Positions 41,115 through 50,388 of a DNA stretch of 51,431 nucleotides are shown here, in pieces. Origin of the DNA: CAZYYO01 sp964650965. GTDB lineage: Bacteria; Bacillota; Clostridia; Lachnospirales; Lachnospiraceae. The stretch lies in the NCBI GenBank assembly GCA_964650965.1, contig CAZYYO010000008.1, forward strand, positions 1-51,431, given 5' to 3'. A model generated the notes under the pieces. That model was not told the origin of the DNA and did not search any database. It worked only from the letters and a program-made list of their open reading frames with translations. The position numbers and the translations under genes were made by a program. How positions within the stretch are numbered: position 1 is the stretch's first letter; each line of letters starts with the position of its first letter.

Positions 41115-42461
41115 ATGAATGAAACAAAAAGACTGAAAAAAAGAAATATCGTGGCCTACGGGCTGGGTAATTGCGGCTGGAATTTGATTAATTTTATATC
41201 AAATTTCGGTATGCTGTTTATGACCGATTATATGGGAATGAATGCTGGAATTGTTGCTGGATTAATTGCAGTAAGCAAGGTATTAGATGGTATCACAGAT
41301 ATTCTTGCAGGTACTATTATTGACCGAACAACCAGTAAATTTGGAAAAGCAAGGGTGTGGGTACTGCGTATGGCTCCTTTTATGGTAGCTGCATCTGTAT
41401 TGTTTTTCTTTAATCCAACGGGTGCCTCAGATGTTGTTAAATATCTGTATTTCTTTATTTTCTATACATTGTATAATGATGTTTTTTACACAATGTATTT
41501 TGTAGCTGATAACACCATGACATTGTCAATGACAGATAACAGTCAGGAAAGAGTCTATTTAAGCATGATGATGCAATTAGGAAATGTTGTTTCTAGTATG
41601 GTGGTCTCAGCTAGTTACCTTTCCCTTATTAACAAATTTGGCGGTGGAGTAACTGGCTGGCGTATTGTTTCCATTATTTATGCTGCAATCTTTTTTGTAT
41701 TGCAAATGATTTTTGTTTTCTTTACAAAGGAAATGCCGGTAGCAGATGATGAGAAACAAAAAAGCTCAAAAAGTGTATGGAGAGATTTACTTAATAACAT
41801 TAAATTTTTATTGAAAAATAGATTCTTTGTTATGCAATTCATCATTTATTTACTTTATACCTGTGGAACGATTTTATTTGGTACGGTAGTTCCTTACTAT
41901 TGTATGCGCGTGTTAGGAGATGTAGATAATTCCAGAGGAACACAAACATGGCTTGTGCTTGTATGCTCTGGCGTTATTATCGGACTGATGTTTGCACCAT
42001 CCCTTATGAAAAAAATGGGAATGTATAAATGTAATCTATATACTAGAATTGCAACATGTGTTGTATATGCAGGTGTGATAGTAGGTGTTTATTCCAATAA
42101 CTATTCCATGATACTTATTTTTGAATTACTGTTTTTTGTTTGTCAGGGACCATACTTAGGTACCTTGGGAGCTTTGGTTGGAAAAATATGTGAATACTCA
42201 AAAAAGAAGGATGGAATCAATGTGGAGGCCACTGTTAGTAGTTGCAATACCATGGGCAATAAAATCGGTGCTGCTGCAGGAACTGCTTTGGTAGGTCTTC
42301 TGTTGTCAATCGTACATTATGATGGAACATTGGCAGTTCAACCTGATAATGTTTTGGGAATGATTACAGCTATTTTTGCATTTGCTCCATTAGTGTTCCA
42401 GATTGTTATCGGTATTTTATTGTCAATGATGGATGTGGAAAAAGCAATTGAAAAACTTTGA
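41115..42461 (+). CDS. GPH-family sugar:cation symporter (MelB-like)
   Basis: 448 residues with about 12 membrane helices. The family marks are near the start: VAYGLGNCGWNLINF, SKVLDGITDILAGTIIDRTT and SKFGKARVWVLRM, the D-x-x-x-D-x-x-x-G and SKFGKxRPW patterns of glycoside-pentoside-hexuronide transporters. It has a good AGGAGGAAG site. First gene of the operon, followed by two cytoplasmic glycosidases, so it probably imports an intact rhamnosylated glycoside. Substrate is inferred from neighbours only. Confidence 0.88.
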   Translation: MNETKRLKKRNIVAYGLGNCGWNLINFISNFGMLFMTDYMGMNAGIVAGLIAVSKVLDGITDILAGTIIDRTTSKFGKARVWVLRMAPFMVAASVLFFFNPTGASDVVKYLYFFIFYTLYNDVFYTMYFVADNTMTLSMTDNSQERVYLSMMMQLGNVVSSMVVSASYLSLINKFGGGVTGWRIVSIIYAAIFFVLQMIFVFFTKEMPVADDEKQKSSKSVWRDLLNNIKFLLKNRFFVMQFIIYLLYTCGTILFGTVVPYYCMRVLGDVDNSRGTQTWLVLVCSGVIIGLMFAPSLMKKMGMYKCNLYTRIATCVVYAGVIVGVYSNNYSMILIFELLFFVCQGPYLGTLGALVGKICEYSKKKDGINVEATVSSCNTMGNKIGAAAGTALVGLLLSIVHYDGTLAVQPDNVLGMITAIFAFAPLVFQIVIGILLSMMDVEKAIEKL

Positions 42462-42476
42462 AAATAGGAGCTGGTG

Positions 42477-44945
42477 ATGAAAATGGTTATAACAGGGGCA
42501 CATAGTGACGATCGCATAACACCATTGGAAGAAAATAATAGAAAAGTATCTTATGAAATCGCATTGGAGAGTATGGTTCTTCTAAAAAATGATGGTTCTT
42601 TACCTATTACATCAAAAAAGGTTGCATTATATGGCAATGGTGTAACAAGAACAATTAAAGGAGGAACTGGAAGTGGAGAAGTCCATGATCGACACGTGGT
42701 ATCTATCTATGAGGGGATGCAAAATGCAGGAAAAGAAATTACCTCTCAGGGATGGTTGGATGATTATGAACGTGAGTTTATACAAGGAGAAGAAAATTTT
42801 GCAAGAAGTGTCAAGCAATCACTTACCACAGCAATTACCCATTTAGATATGGCGAAGTTCAGTGATGCCTTTGGAATGAGCTATGAATATCCTTATGGGA
42901 GAAACGTAACAGGAAAGGATTATAAAGAGAGCTGTACAGATACATGTTTTTATGTGATTTCCAGACAGTGTGGGGAAAGTATGGATCGCAATCCAGATAG
43001 CTTTATGTTTCATTTGACGGATAAGGAATTAGATGATATTCGGTTCTGTGGAGCCCATTATGAGCACATGATTGTTGTGTTAGATGTTGGTGCAAGTATG
43101 GATATCTCTAAATTAGATGAGATTCCTGGAATTTCAGCTATTCTTTATATGGGAATGTTGGGATGCGAAGCAGGAAATGCATTTGCCAGTGTTGTCTGTG
43201 GCGATGTAACTCCAAGTGGTCATTTAACGGAGACCTGGGTAAAGTCATATGATGATGTGCCATTTGGAAGACAATTCGGAAAAATGAGCAAGGATGCACT
43301 TCAGCAGAACTATCAAGAAGGTATTTATGTGGGATATCGCTATTATGATACCTTTCATATTCCGGTTCAATATCCCTTTGGGTATGGATTATCCTATACT
43401 TCCTTTGTAATACATACAAGTGAAGTAGTTGTAAATGGTGGGAAAGTAAATGTTACAGTGAATGTTGTGAATTCTGGAACAAAATATGCTGGAAAACAGG
43501 TGGTTCAACTATATCTATCAAAACCCCAGGGAAGGATAGAACAGCCATATCAACAATTGGCAGGATTTGCAAAGACAAGGATGCTAAGTCCCGGAGAGTC
43601 TGAAAATGTTCATATTTCTTTTGACTTAATGGATTTCGGCAGTTATTATTCGGAAAAATCCGTCACGGCATTAGAGCCGGGAAAGTATGTATTGCGAATT
43701 GGAGATTCCAGTCAAAATACATATGTTTGCGGAACGCTGGAATTAGAGGATGAAATCGTAATCAGTATACATAAAGGATTACAGATGAATAAAATAGGAT
43801 TTGAGGAGTTACATGCACAGGAGCAGGAGGAATGGGATAACCTGCATGTTCCCAATTATAAAGTCTCATTAAATCCTATGAGTAACACAGAATTTGATTA
43901 TGAACATCCATATCCTGCATTGGATACTGAAACGGAAAGAATCATTGAAGCTATGAATGTGGATGAGTGTATTCAGTTGGTTGTTGGAGATGGACTGGAT
44001 CTTATGGGCAAACCTCATGATTATATTTGCCCTGGGGCTGTTGGCTATACAACCTCAGAGCTTGTAAAGAAGGGAATTCCCCTACTTATTTTTTCTGATG
44101 GACCGGCAGGACTGCGAATTCAGAAAGTAAATGCTCTAAAGAAGAATCGTATCAAAGCGGTAGAGGCAATGGGGGATATCTTTAATTATCTGCCTCATTG
44201 GATATTTCGGATGATGCATGCTGATGCTAAGAAGAGTAAACTGCTGTACCAGTTTACAACTTCATTTCCAGTAGGAAATATGATTGCTCAGACCTGGAAT
44301 ACTGATTTGTTAGAGAAAGAAGGAAATGCTGTTAGTGCTGAAATGAGGGAATATGGTATTCATTTTTGGTTGGCACCTGGAATGAATATACATAGAAATC
44401 CATTAAATGGACGAAATTATGAGTACTATTCGGAGGACCCATTTTTATCAGGAATGCTGGCAGCTGCAGTGACAAAAGGTGTTCAAAGCAAGAAGGGTAC
44501 CTATGTAACATTGAAGCATTTCTGCTGTAATTCTCAGGAAGAACAACGAGGGCTTATGTCTGCAAATGTTAGCGAAAGAGCTATGAGGGAAATCTATTTG
44601 AAAGGATTTGAAATTGCCATCAAAAAAAGTAAACCTAAGGGAATCATGACTTCATACAACAAATGTAATCAATTATACAACAATTGCAATAGGGAACTGC
44701 TAGAGGATGTACTAAGATGTGAATGGAAATATGACGGATTAGTAATGACGGATTGGTATGCAACGGGTAAGATGGCAGCTGATGCCTCACTGGCGATATC
44801 TGCAGGGAATGATCTATTAATGCCTGGAACAAAAAATGATAAGAAAGTCCTTCGTAATGCTTTAAAGAATGGGACGCTATCTGAAACAGAGCTTCGCAAA
44901 TGTGCAGGAAATATTGTTCGGATTGCTCGTGTGGAAAAGGAGTAG
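42477..44945 (+). CDS. Glycoside hydrolase family 3, domain-swapped type
   Basis: 822 residues. The parts occur in the reverse of the usual GH3 order. The alpha/beta-sandwich normally at the C-terminus comes first (ESMVLLKNDGSLPI, then GGTGSGEV, to about 290), followed by a fibronectin-III-like domain (about 310-420) and then the (beta/alpha)8 catalytic domain with DGPAGLRI, HFCCNSQEEQRG and the nucleophile Asp in VMTDWYATG. This swapped order is, as I recall, reported for beta-glucosidases of Ruminococcus albus and Butyrivibrio fibrisolvens. No signal peptide. Likely a beta-glucosidase acting after the rhamnosidase. ATG 42477 follows AGGAG; a GTG one codon earlier is in frame. Confidence 0.88.
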   Translation: MKMVITGAHSDDRITPLEENNRKVSYEIALESMVLLKNDGSLPITSKKVALYGNGVTRTIKGGTGSGEVHDRHVVSIYEGMQNAGKEITSQGWLDDYEREFIQGEENFARSVKQSLTTAITHLDMAKFSDAFGMSYEYPYGRNVTGKDYKESCTDTCFYVISRQCGESMDRNPDSFMFHLTDKELDDIRFCGAHYEHMIVVLDVGASMDISKLDEIPGISAILYMGMLGCEAGNAFASVVCGDVTPSGHLTETWVKSYDDVPFGRQFGKMSKDALQQNYQEGIYVGYRYYDTFHIPVQYPFGYGLSYTSFVIHTSEVVVNGGKVNVTVNVVNSGTKYAGKQVVQLYLSKPQGRIEQPYQQLAGFAKTRMLSPGESENVHISFDLMDFGSYYSEKSVTALEPGKYVLRIGDSSQNTYVCGTLELEDEIVISIHKGLQMNKIGFEELHAQEQEEWDNLHVPNYKVSLNPMSNTEFDYEHPYPALDTETERIIEAMNVDECIQLVVGDGLDLMGKPHDYICPGAVGYTTSELVKKGIPLLIFSDGPAGLRIQKVNALKKNRIKAVEAMGDIFNYLPHWIFRMMHADAKKSKLLYQFTTSFPVGNMIAQTWNTDLLEKEGNAVSAEMREYGIHFWLAPGMNIHRNPLNGRNYEYYSEDPFLSGMLAAAVTKGVQSKKGTYVTLKHFCCNSQEEQRGLMSANVSERAMREIYLKGFEIAIKKSKPKGIMTSYNKCNQLYNNCNRELLEDVLRCEWKYDGLVMTDWYATGKMAADASLAISAGNDLLMPGTKNDKKVLRNALKNGTLSETELRKCAGNIVRIARVEKE

Positions 44946-44952
44946 AAATTAT

Positions 44953-47655
44953 ATGTTACAAGTAATAGATGCCAGGGTGAAAAATCGAATCAACCCTGTG
45001 GGTATTGGAAGAGACGGAATACAATTTTCCTGGAAACTGGAATCTGATGAGAAAAATGTTCATCAGAAAACATATCAGATATATGTGTGGGATGAGACGA
45101 ATTGTATTGTGTGGGATAGTGGTCTTGTTTCTACGGACACATCAACTTATATTCCATATGACGGAGAGCAATTAAGGGGGAAATGCATATATCATTGGCA
45201 GGTTGAGGTGACAGATAACAATGATGAGGCAGCCAAATGTGAACGTTCTTCCTTTGAGACAGCACCAGAGGGAAGGGAATTGAAAGGACGTTGGATAGAA
45301 ACCAATCTGCCTGCTGCAACATTGGAAAGGAAAACATCAGTAATAGCAACAATGTTTCCTTCTAAGAAGATAAGTGATCCAGAGGAAAAGCTTAGACCAG
45401 CCACATACTTCAGAAAAGAATTTAATGTAAGGGGCACAGTGCGTAGAGCAAGGCTCTATGCCTCTGCCCATGGATTTTATGTTCCATATCTTAATGGAAG
45501 TAAAGTTGATAATCGTTATATGGCACCGGAATTTACTGCCTATCAGAAACGTATTTTATTTCAAACATATGATATAACCAAGGAACTTAAGAAGGGGCAG
45601 AATGCCTTTGGAGCAATTGTGGCAGATGGTTGGTGGTGTGGCAGAATCTCAGCATCTGGTGTTAGTTGTTTTTTTGGAGATAAACATGGACTTTGGAGTC
45701 AAATTGAAATCTGGTATGAAGATGGAACCACAGAAACCATTATATCGGATGATTCATTTCAATATGGTATTGGTGCATACATATATTCTGATTTCTTCAT
45801 TGGGGAAAAGTATGTTGCAGATCTAGAACCAACGGGGTGGAATCGTATCCAGTTCCATCAGATATGGCCAAACACGCATCTTGCAGATTATAAGAATGAA
45901 ACATTGTGTCCCCAGGAAAATGAACCGGTTCGTATTATAGAACGATTTGTACCGCAAAAGATAATACGAACTCCAAAGGGTGAATTGGTATTGGATATTG
46001 GGCAAATTATACACGGAATGTTAACCATGAAGATTCATGCTACGAAGGGAACAATCATTACATTACAGCATACGGAGACACTGGATAATCAAGGTAACTA
46101 TTTACACAGTATTACGGGAAGAAATATGGAGCATAAAGATATCTATGTTTGTAGTGGAATGGAAGGAGAGACTTACACTCCAACATTTGCTTTTCACGGA
46201 TTTCGGTATGTGAAGATTACAGGAGTTACGGATATTGCAATTGAAGATTTTGTTGTGAATGTTGTGGCTTCTGATAATAACAAAATACTGGATTTTCAAA
46301 CATCTAATTCTGATTTGAACCAATTAATACATAACATATATTGGAGTCAGGTTGGTAATTTTGTATCTATTCCAACGGATTGTCCCCAGAGGGAGCGTGG
46401 AGGATATACGGGGGATATGGAAGTATATATCAGCACAGCTTCTATGTTCCAGGATGTTCGAAATTTTGTGAAAAAATGGTTGGTAGATCTTAGATTAGAA
46501 CAAAGGGAGAATGGTAGTGTTCAGGACCGAATTCCAGTGGATTCCCCACTTCAGCTGCAGCACGATGGAATGAGCAGCAAAACCCAGGGAATTGCCGGAT
46601 GGGGAGATGCTGCAGTGATTGTTCCATATTCATTGTATGAAAAGTATGGGGACATATCGATTCTAAAATCATCCTATGATAGTATGAAGAAATGGACTGC
46701 CTATGTAGAAAAACAAGCCAGAAGCTATCAACCGTTCCAGGTAAGACACAGTTATTCGTATAGGAAAGATAAAGATTATCGTGAGGCAATGAAGTACCTC
46801 TGGAATACTGGGATGCATTATGGAGACTGGCTTGCTCCAAGTAGCAGTGCGTCAGAGAACTTTATTCCTATTTTTAAGAATATGTTTGCTACAAGCGAGA
46901 TATTTGCTTCTGGATATTTTGCAAATACGGTACGTCTCATGCTTAGTACAGCAGAAATATTGGGAGAGAATGATGATGTAAAACGATATACAAAGCTATA
47001 TGAGAGAATCAAGGCGGCATTTAGATTACGTTATTTCAATGAATTGGGAGAACTGAATTGTAACAGTCAAGGGGCATATGTAATGGTACTGGCCTTTGAT
47101 CTCGTTCCAAAAGAGTGGATTGATCAAACGGTTGAAGCTTTAAAAAATCATATTATTCAGAACGATAGATGTCTTGATACAGGTTTTTTGTCTATAGGTC
47201 TATTAATGGATACGTTATGTAGATATGGTCTTAAAGATATGGCATATGAATTGTTGTATCAGACGAAATGTCCCAGTTGGTTGTATGAGATTCAGCATGG
47301 AGCGACGACCATATGGGAATCATGGAACGCTATACAGGATGGAAAGAATCCTGCCGGCGTATCTTACAATCATTATGCTTTTGGATGTGTAGGAGATTGG
47401 ATGATACGAATGATTGGAGGACTAGAAGCACTGGAACCAGGATATAAGCGATTCAGAGTATACCCAAGACCAGATCAATCATTATCAGAATCTAGTCTAA
47501 AGTATACATCTATTTATGGAGATATTTGTATTCATTGGCGTAAGGTGAATGAAATATGCAAGATGGAATTGACGGTTCCATGCAATACTACTGCACAGGT
47601 GATACTAGCCGACGGAACCATACAAGAAGTGGGCAGCGGACAGTATGTATTCTGA
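44953..47655 (+). CDS. Alpha-L-rhamnosidase, GH78
   Basis: 900 residues. N-terminal beta-sandwich domains (about 1-400, including RPATYFRKEFNV, GFYVPYLNG and ADGWWCGRI, a GH78 N-domain pattern), then the (alpha/alpha)6 barrel. The catalytic stretch is DCPQRERGGYTGDMEVY; family members usually have DCPQRxExxGWTGD, so the acid positions are kept with a Tyr for Trp. GATTIWESWNAI and SYNHYAFGCVGDWM are the second conserved region. No signal peptide, so cytoplasmic. I start at ATG 44953 behind AAAAGGAGTAG; the frame also opens inside the GH3 gene. Releases terminal L-rhamnose from glycosides such as rutinosides. Confidence 0.9.
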   Translation: MLQVIDARVKNRINPVGIGRDGIQFSWKLESDEKNVHQKTYQIYVWDETNCIVWDSGLVSTDTSTYIPYDGEQLRGKCIYHWQVEVTDNNDEAAKCERSSFETAPEGRELKGRWIETNLPAATLERKTSVIATMFPSKKISDPEEKLRPATYFRKEFNVRGTVRRARLYASAHGFYVPYLNGSKVDNRYMAPEFTAYQKRILFQTYDITKELKKGQNAFGAIVADGWWCGRISASGVSCFFGDKHGLWSQIEIWYEDGTTETIISDDSFQYGIGAYIYSDFFIGEKYVADLEPTGWNRIQFHQIWPNTHLADYKNETLCPQENEPVRIIERFVPQKIIRTPKGELVLDIGQIIHGMLTMKIHATKGTIITLQHTETLDNQGNYLHSITGRNMEHKDIYVCSGMEGETYTPTFAFHGFRYVKITGVTDIAIEDFVVNVVASDNNKILDFQTSNSDLNQLIHNIYWSQVGNFVSIPTDCPQRERGGYTGDMEVYISTASMFQDVRNFVKKWLVDLRLEQRENGSVQDRIPVDSPLQLQHDGMSSKTQGIAGWGDAAVIVPYSLYEKYGDISILKSSYDSMKKWTAYVEKQARSYQPFQVRHSYSYRKDKDYREAMKYLWNTGMHYGDWLAPSSSASENFIPIFKNMFATSEIFASGYFANTVRLMLSTAEILGENDDVKRYTKLYERIKAAFRLRYFNELGELNCNSQGAYVMVLAFDLVPKEWIDQTVEALKNHIIQNDRCLDTGFLSIGLLMDTLCRYGLKDMAYELLYQTKCPSWLYEIQHGATTIWESWNAIQDGKNPAGVSYNHYAFGCVGDWMIRMIGGLEALEPGYKRFRVYPRPDQSLSESSLKYTSIYGDICIHWRKVNEICKMELTVPCNTTAQVILADGTIQEVGSGQYVF

Positions 47656-47684
47656 TTTTATAACTTCCTTTTTTGAGGGAAGTG

Positions 47685-47724
47685 TGTTAAAATACCATAT
47701 CGTAGTAATTGCTACGATGTGGTA
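47685..47724 (+). promoter_or_regulatory. Extended -10 promoter and 13-bp hairpin before queT
   Basis: TG-T-TAAAAT (47685-47693) could start the queT transcript. Overlapping its last base, TACCATATCGTAG (47693-47705) pairs over 13 positions with CTACGATGTGGTA (47712-47724). No T run follows on the plus strand, so its role in ending the GH78 transcript is unclear; on the minus strand TTTT follows it. Confidence 0.45.
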
Positions 47725-47729
47725 ATGAC

Positions 47730-47772
47730 ACGTGTGTTCGAAACCATCCACACGTAAAACAAAACTAAGGAG
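47730..47772 (+). promoter_or_regulatory. preQ1-I-type riboswitch candidate
   Basis: A stem ACGTGTG/CACACGT (47730-47736, 47749-47755) closes the loop TTCGAAACCATC, followed by an A-rich tail AAAACAAAACTAAGGAG. The class I preQ1 aptamer has a short stem, a loop with TTC and ACC elements, and a tail ending AAAACTAA that pairs back to the loop; all parts are present. The CTAAGGAG end is also the ribosome site of queT, so ligand binding would block translation. The gene downstream, a QueT transporter, supports it. Not checked with a covariance model. Confidence 0.7.
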
Positions 47773-47781
47773 TGTAAGAAA

Positions 47782-48288
47782 ATGAAAAAGAATAACAAAA
47801 GTGCGTTATTCATTACAAGGGCTGCAATGATTGCGGCCATTTATGTTGTAATGACCTACTTTATCAATGCCTTCGGGCTGGCCAATGGAGCTATCCAGGT
47901 GCGAATCTCAGAAGCGTTATGTATTCTACCGATTTTCACCCCGGCAGCAATTCCAGGATTATTTATTGGATGTCTGTTAAGTAATATACTGACAGGCTGT
48001 ATGGTATTGGATGTGGTATTCGGAAGTATTGCCACCCTGATTGGAGCCATTGGAACCTACCTGCTTCGTCATACGAAGTTCGCATACACCTTGCCACCCG
48101 TACTGGCCAACACCATTGTTGTTCCATTGGTACTGCGTTATGTATATGGTGTAGGAGATGCCTACTGGTATCTGGTAGTCACCATTGCGATTGGAGAGAT
48201 TATTTCCATCTGCATTATTGGTGTGATTTTGAAGAAGGTATTATGGAAGTATCGCCAGACTATTTTTGGAAATGAAGAATCATTTTAG
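47782..48288 (+). CDS. queT: QueT-family queuosine precursor transporter
   Basis: 168 residues, about five or six membrane helices. The family pattern AAMIAAIYVVMTYFINAFGLA, then GAIQVRISEALCILPIFTP and GLFIGCLLSNILTG identify QueT (COG4708), the substrate-specific S-component of an ECF transporter for preQ1-like precursors. Its ribosome site lies in the riboswitch tail. The ECF energising genes are elsewhere. queA at 21157 acts later in the same pathway. Confidence 0.9.
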   Translation: MKKNNKSALFITRAAMIAAIYVVMTYFINAFGLANGAIQVRISEALCILPIFTPAAIPGLFIGCLLSNILTGCMVLDVVFGSIATLIGAIGTYLLRHTKFAYTLPPVLANTIVVPLVLRYVYGVGDAYWYLVVTIAIGEIISICIIGVILKKVLWKYRQTIFGNEESF

Positions 48289-48334
48289 AAATAGATATCA
48301 ATGATAGTGATAGTATCACAGGAGAGGATATAAG

Positions 48335-50104
48335 ATGAAGGAAATCTTAGATTTAATCACAGAAGAGGTAACCCAGAGTTTTATCCATTGTGGATATGAC
48401 AAGAAGTATGCAAGAGTTACGGTTAGTAACAGACCAGATCTCTGCGAATATCAGTGTAACGGTGCCATGGCAGCTGCCAAGGAATACAAGGTTGCACCAA
48501 TCATGATTGCTAATAAAGTGGCAGAAGACCTGGCTGGTAATGATATGTTCGCCAGCGTAGAGGCAGTTATGCCAGGTTTCTTGAATTTTAAGCTGCAGGA
48601 AGCATTTCTATGCAGCTATGTAAATGAAATGGAAGCTGATACTGTACGTCTTGGTATGGATGTTTTAGAGCACCCTAAGACAGTAATGATTGATTACGGC
48701 GGTCCTAATGTAGCCAAGCCTCTCCATGTGGGACATCTGCGTTCTGCCATTATTGGTGAAAGTGTAAAGCGTATTGGAGCATTTGTTGGACACAAGTGTA
48801 TTGGTGACGTTCATTTGGGAGACTGGGGTCTTCAGATGGGACTGATTATTACAGAACTAAGATTAAGAAAACCTGACCTGTGTTACTTTGATGAAAGTTT
48901 TGTGGGAGAGTATCCGGCAGAGGCTCCATTTACCATCAGTGAGTTAGAGGAAATCTATCCCACGGCCAGTGGAAAATCTAAGGAAGATGCATCCTACAAG
49001 GAAGCAGCAATGCAGGCAACCTTCGAATTACAGCATGGACGTAAAGGATATCAGGCTCTTCTGGGTCATATCCTGAATGTGAGTGTGACAGACCTAAAGA
49101 AGAACTATGAGAATTTAAATGTATCCTTTGAATTGTGGAAGGGTGAATCTGATGCACAGCCTTATATTCCTAAGATGGTTGAGAAGATGAAGGAAGATGG
49201 CTATGCTCATATCAGTGAAGGAGCCCTGGTTGTTGATGTAAAAGAAGATACAGATACCAAGGAAATTCCTCCATGTATGATTTTGAAATCCGATGGAGCA
49301 TCCCTCTACAATACAACAGATCTTGCAACTTTAGTATGGAGAATGGAAGATTATCATCCAGACAAGATTATTTATGTTGTAGATAAGAGACAGGAATTAT
49401 ACTTTACCCAGGTCTTTCGTTGTGCCAGAAAGACAGGTATTGTAGATGAGGATACAGAGCTGAAATTCTTGGGCTTTGGTACCATGAATGGTAAGGATGG
49501 CAAGCCCTTTAAGACCAGAGAAGGCGGTGTTATGCGTCTGGAAAGTCTGGTATCTCAGATTAATGAGAAGATGTATGAGAAGATTATTGAAAATGATACC
49601 ATGACAGAGGAAGAGGCTAGAGAGACAGCCAAGATCGTAGCCTTATCTGCAATCAAGTACGGAGATCTCTCCAACCAGGCAAGCAAGGATTATATCTTCG
49701 ATATCGACCGCTTCACTTCCTTCGAAGGTAATACAGGTCCATATATCCTGTACACCATCGTTCGTATTAAGTCGATTCTGAATAAATATAAGGAATCCGG
49801 TAAGGATGCCAGTGCTGCAGTAGTACTTCCAGCTGAGACAGAGAGTGCCAAGTCACTGATGTTAGAATTATCCAAGTTCAATGCGGCTATTCGTGGAGCC
49901 TTCGATGAGACTGCACCACACAAGGTATGTGCATATATCTATGACCTTGCCAATGCTTTCAATCATTTCTATCATGAGACGAAAATTATGGCAGAACAGG
50001 ACGAGGAGAAGCAGGCAGGATATATTGCATTGCTGGTATTGACGAAGAGTGTATTAGAGAAATGTATTGATTTGCTTGGTTTTCGTGCACCAGATCGTAT
50101 GTAA
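48335..50104 (+). CDS. argS: Arginyl-tRNA synthetase
   Basis: 589 residues, class I synthetase. The N-terminal Arg-specific add-on domain (about 1-105) precedes GGPNVAKPLHVGHLRS, where HVGH is the HIGH motif; the second nucleotide loop is represented by GKPFKTREGG in place of KMSKS, as common in ArgRS. The C-terminal DALR anticodon domain ends LGFRAPDRM. Start follows GGAGAGG, 46 bases after queT, with no terminator between them, so they may be co-transcribed. It ends before a region with two terminators. Confidence 0.96.
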   Translation: MKEILDLITEEVTQSFIHCGYDKKYARVTVSNRPDLCEYQCNGAMAAAKEYKVAPIMIANKVAEDLAGNDMFASVEAVMPGFLNFKLQEAFLCSYVNEMEADTVRLGMDVLEHPKTVMIDYGGPNVAKPLHVGHLRSAIIGESVKRIGAFVGHKCIGDVHLGDWGLQMGLIITELRLRKPDLCYFDESFVGEYPAEAPFTISELEEIYPTASGKSKEDASYKEAAMQATFELQHGRKGYQALLGHILNVSVTDLKKNYENLNVSFELWKGESDAQPYIPKMVEKMKEDGYAHISEGALVVDVKEDTDTKEIPPCMILKSDGASLYNTTDLATLVWRMEDYHPDKIIYVVDKRQELYFTQVFRCARKTGIVDEDTELKFLGFGTMNGKDGKPFKTREGGVMRLESLVSQINEKMYEKIIENDTMTEEEARETAKIVALSAIKYGDLSNQASKDYIFDIDRFTSFEGNTGPYILYTIVRIKSILNKYKESGKDASAAVVLPAETESAKSLMLELSKFNAAIRGAFDETAPHKVCAYIYDLANAFNHFYHETKIMAEQDEEKQAGYIALLVLTKSVLEKCIDLLGFRAPDRM

Positions 50105-50128
50105 TATACACACTTTTTTATAAAATAT

Positions 50129-50157
50129 TTGACAACATCAGTTCGCTTTGTTAATAT
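50129..50157 (+). promoter_or_regulatory. Strong sigma-A promoter-like element after argS
   Basis: Perfect TTGACA (50129-50134), a 17-base spacer and TAATAT (50152-50157). A terminator hairpin begins about ten bases after the expected start, so a transcript from here would be only about 40 bases unless it reads through. Confidence 0.5.
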
Positions 50158-50172
50158 TAATTAGAAGTTATG

Positions 50173-50203
50173 AAAAAGGAAATAGTAGATATTTCCTTTT
50201 TTA
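50173..50203. terminator. Terminator after argS
   Basis: AAAAAGGAAATA and TATTTCCTTTTT pair perfectly over 12 bases around GTAGA; T runs on both strands. Confidence 0.85.
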
Positions 50204-50213
50204 TCACATTGAT

Positions 50214-50229
50214 GTTAGGATGTACTAAC
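50214..50229. promoter_or_regulatory. GTTAG-N6-CTAAC dyad, copy 1
   Basis: GTTAG and CTAAC with a six-base spacer GATGTA; flanking T and A extend each arm to six. A second copy with the same arms and spacing is at 50305. MarR-type regulators bind dyads of this kind, so a repressor site is likely, but no regulator gene is in view. Confidence 0.55.
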
Positions 50230-50268
50230 AAACAAATGCATAGACGGTCCGATATTTGTTTAATTAAG

Positions 50269-50292
50269 AGAATTCCAGATGAATTCTTTTTT
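50269..50292 (+). terminator. Short terminator in the glycosyltransferase leader
   Basis: AGAATTC-CAGAT-GAATTCT followed by TTTTTT. It lies between the two GTTAG-N6-CTAAC dyads and 100 bases before the glycosyltransferase. Confidence 0.6.
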
Positions 50293-50304
50293 CTTTCACC
50301 TTTA

Positions 50305-50320
50305 GTTAGCTTTGACTAAC
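50305..50320. promoter_or_regulatory. GTTAG-N6-CTAAC dyad, copy 2
   Basis: Arms identical to the copy at 50214, spacer CTTTGA; the symmetry extends to nine bases per arm (TTTAGTTAG with CTAACTAAA). A weak -35 TTGACT overlaps the spacer, and TTGAAA with TATATC (50339-50367) is a further possible promoter for the next gene. Confidence 0.6.
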
Positions 50321-50388
50321 TAAAAAGGAGAAATTTATTTGAAAAGTGGTTATGAATAATTTATATCAATGAGAGAAGGTAATTACAA

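Noticed and set aside
44869..44952. Longer start for the GH78 gene inside the GH3 gene
   Set aside because: GH78 family sequence begins after ATG 44953, which follows AAAAGGAGTAG.
47660..47684. Hairpin with a T run after the GH78 gene as terminator
   Set aside because: The Ts are in the loop rather than after the stem, so it does not meet the intrinsic terminator pattern.
47693..47772. preQ1-II riboswitch before queT
   Set aside because: The arrangement of helices and the short tail fit class I better; class II has a different second hairpin after the core.
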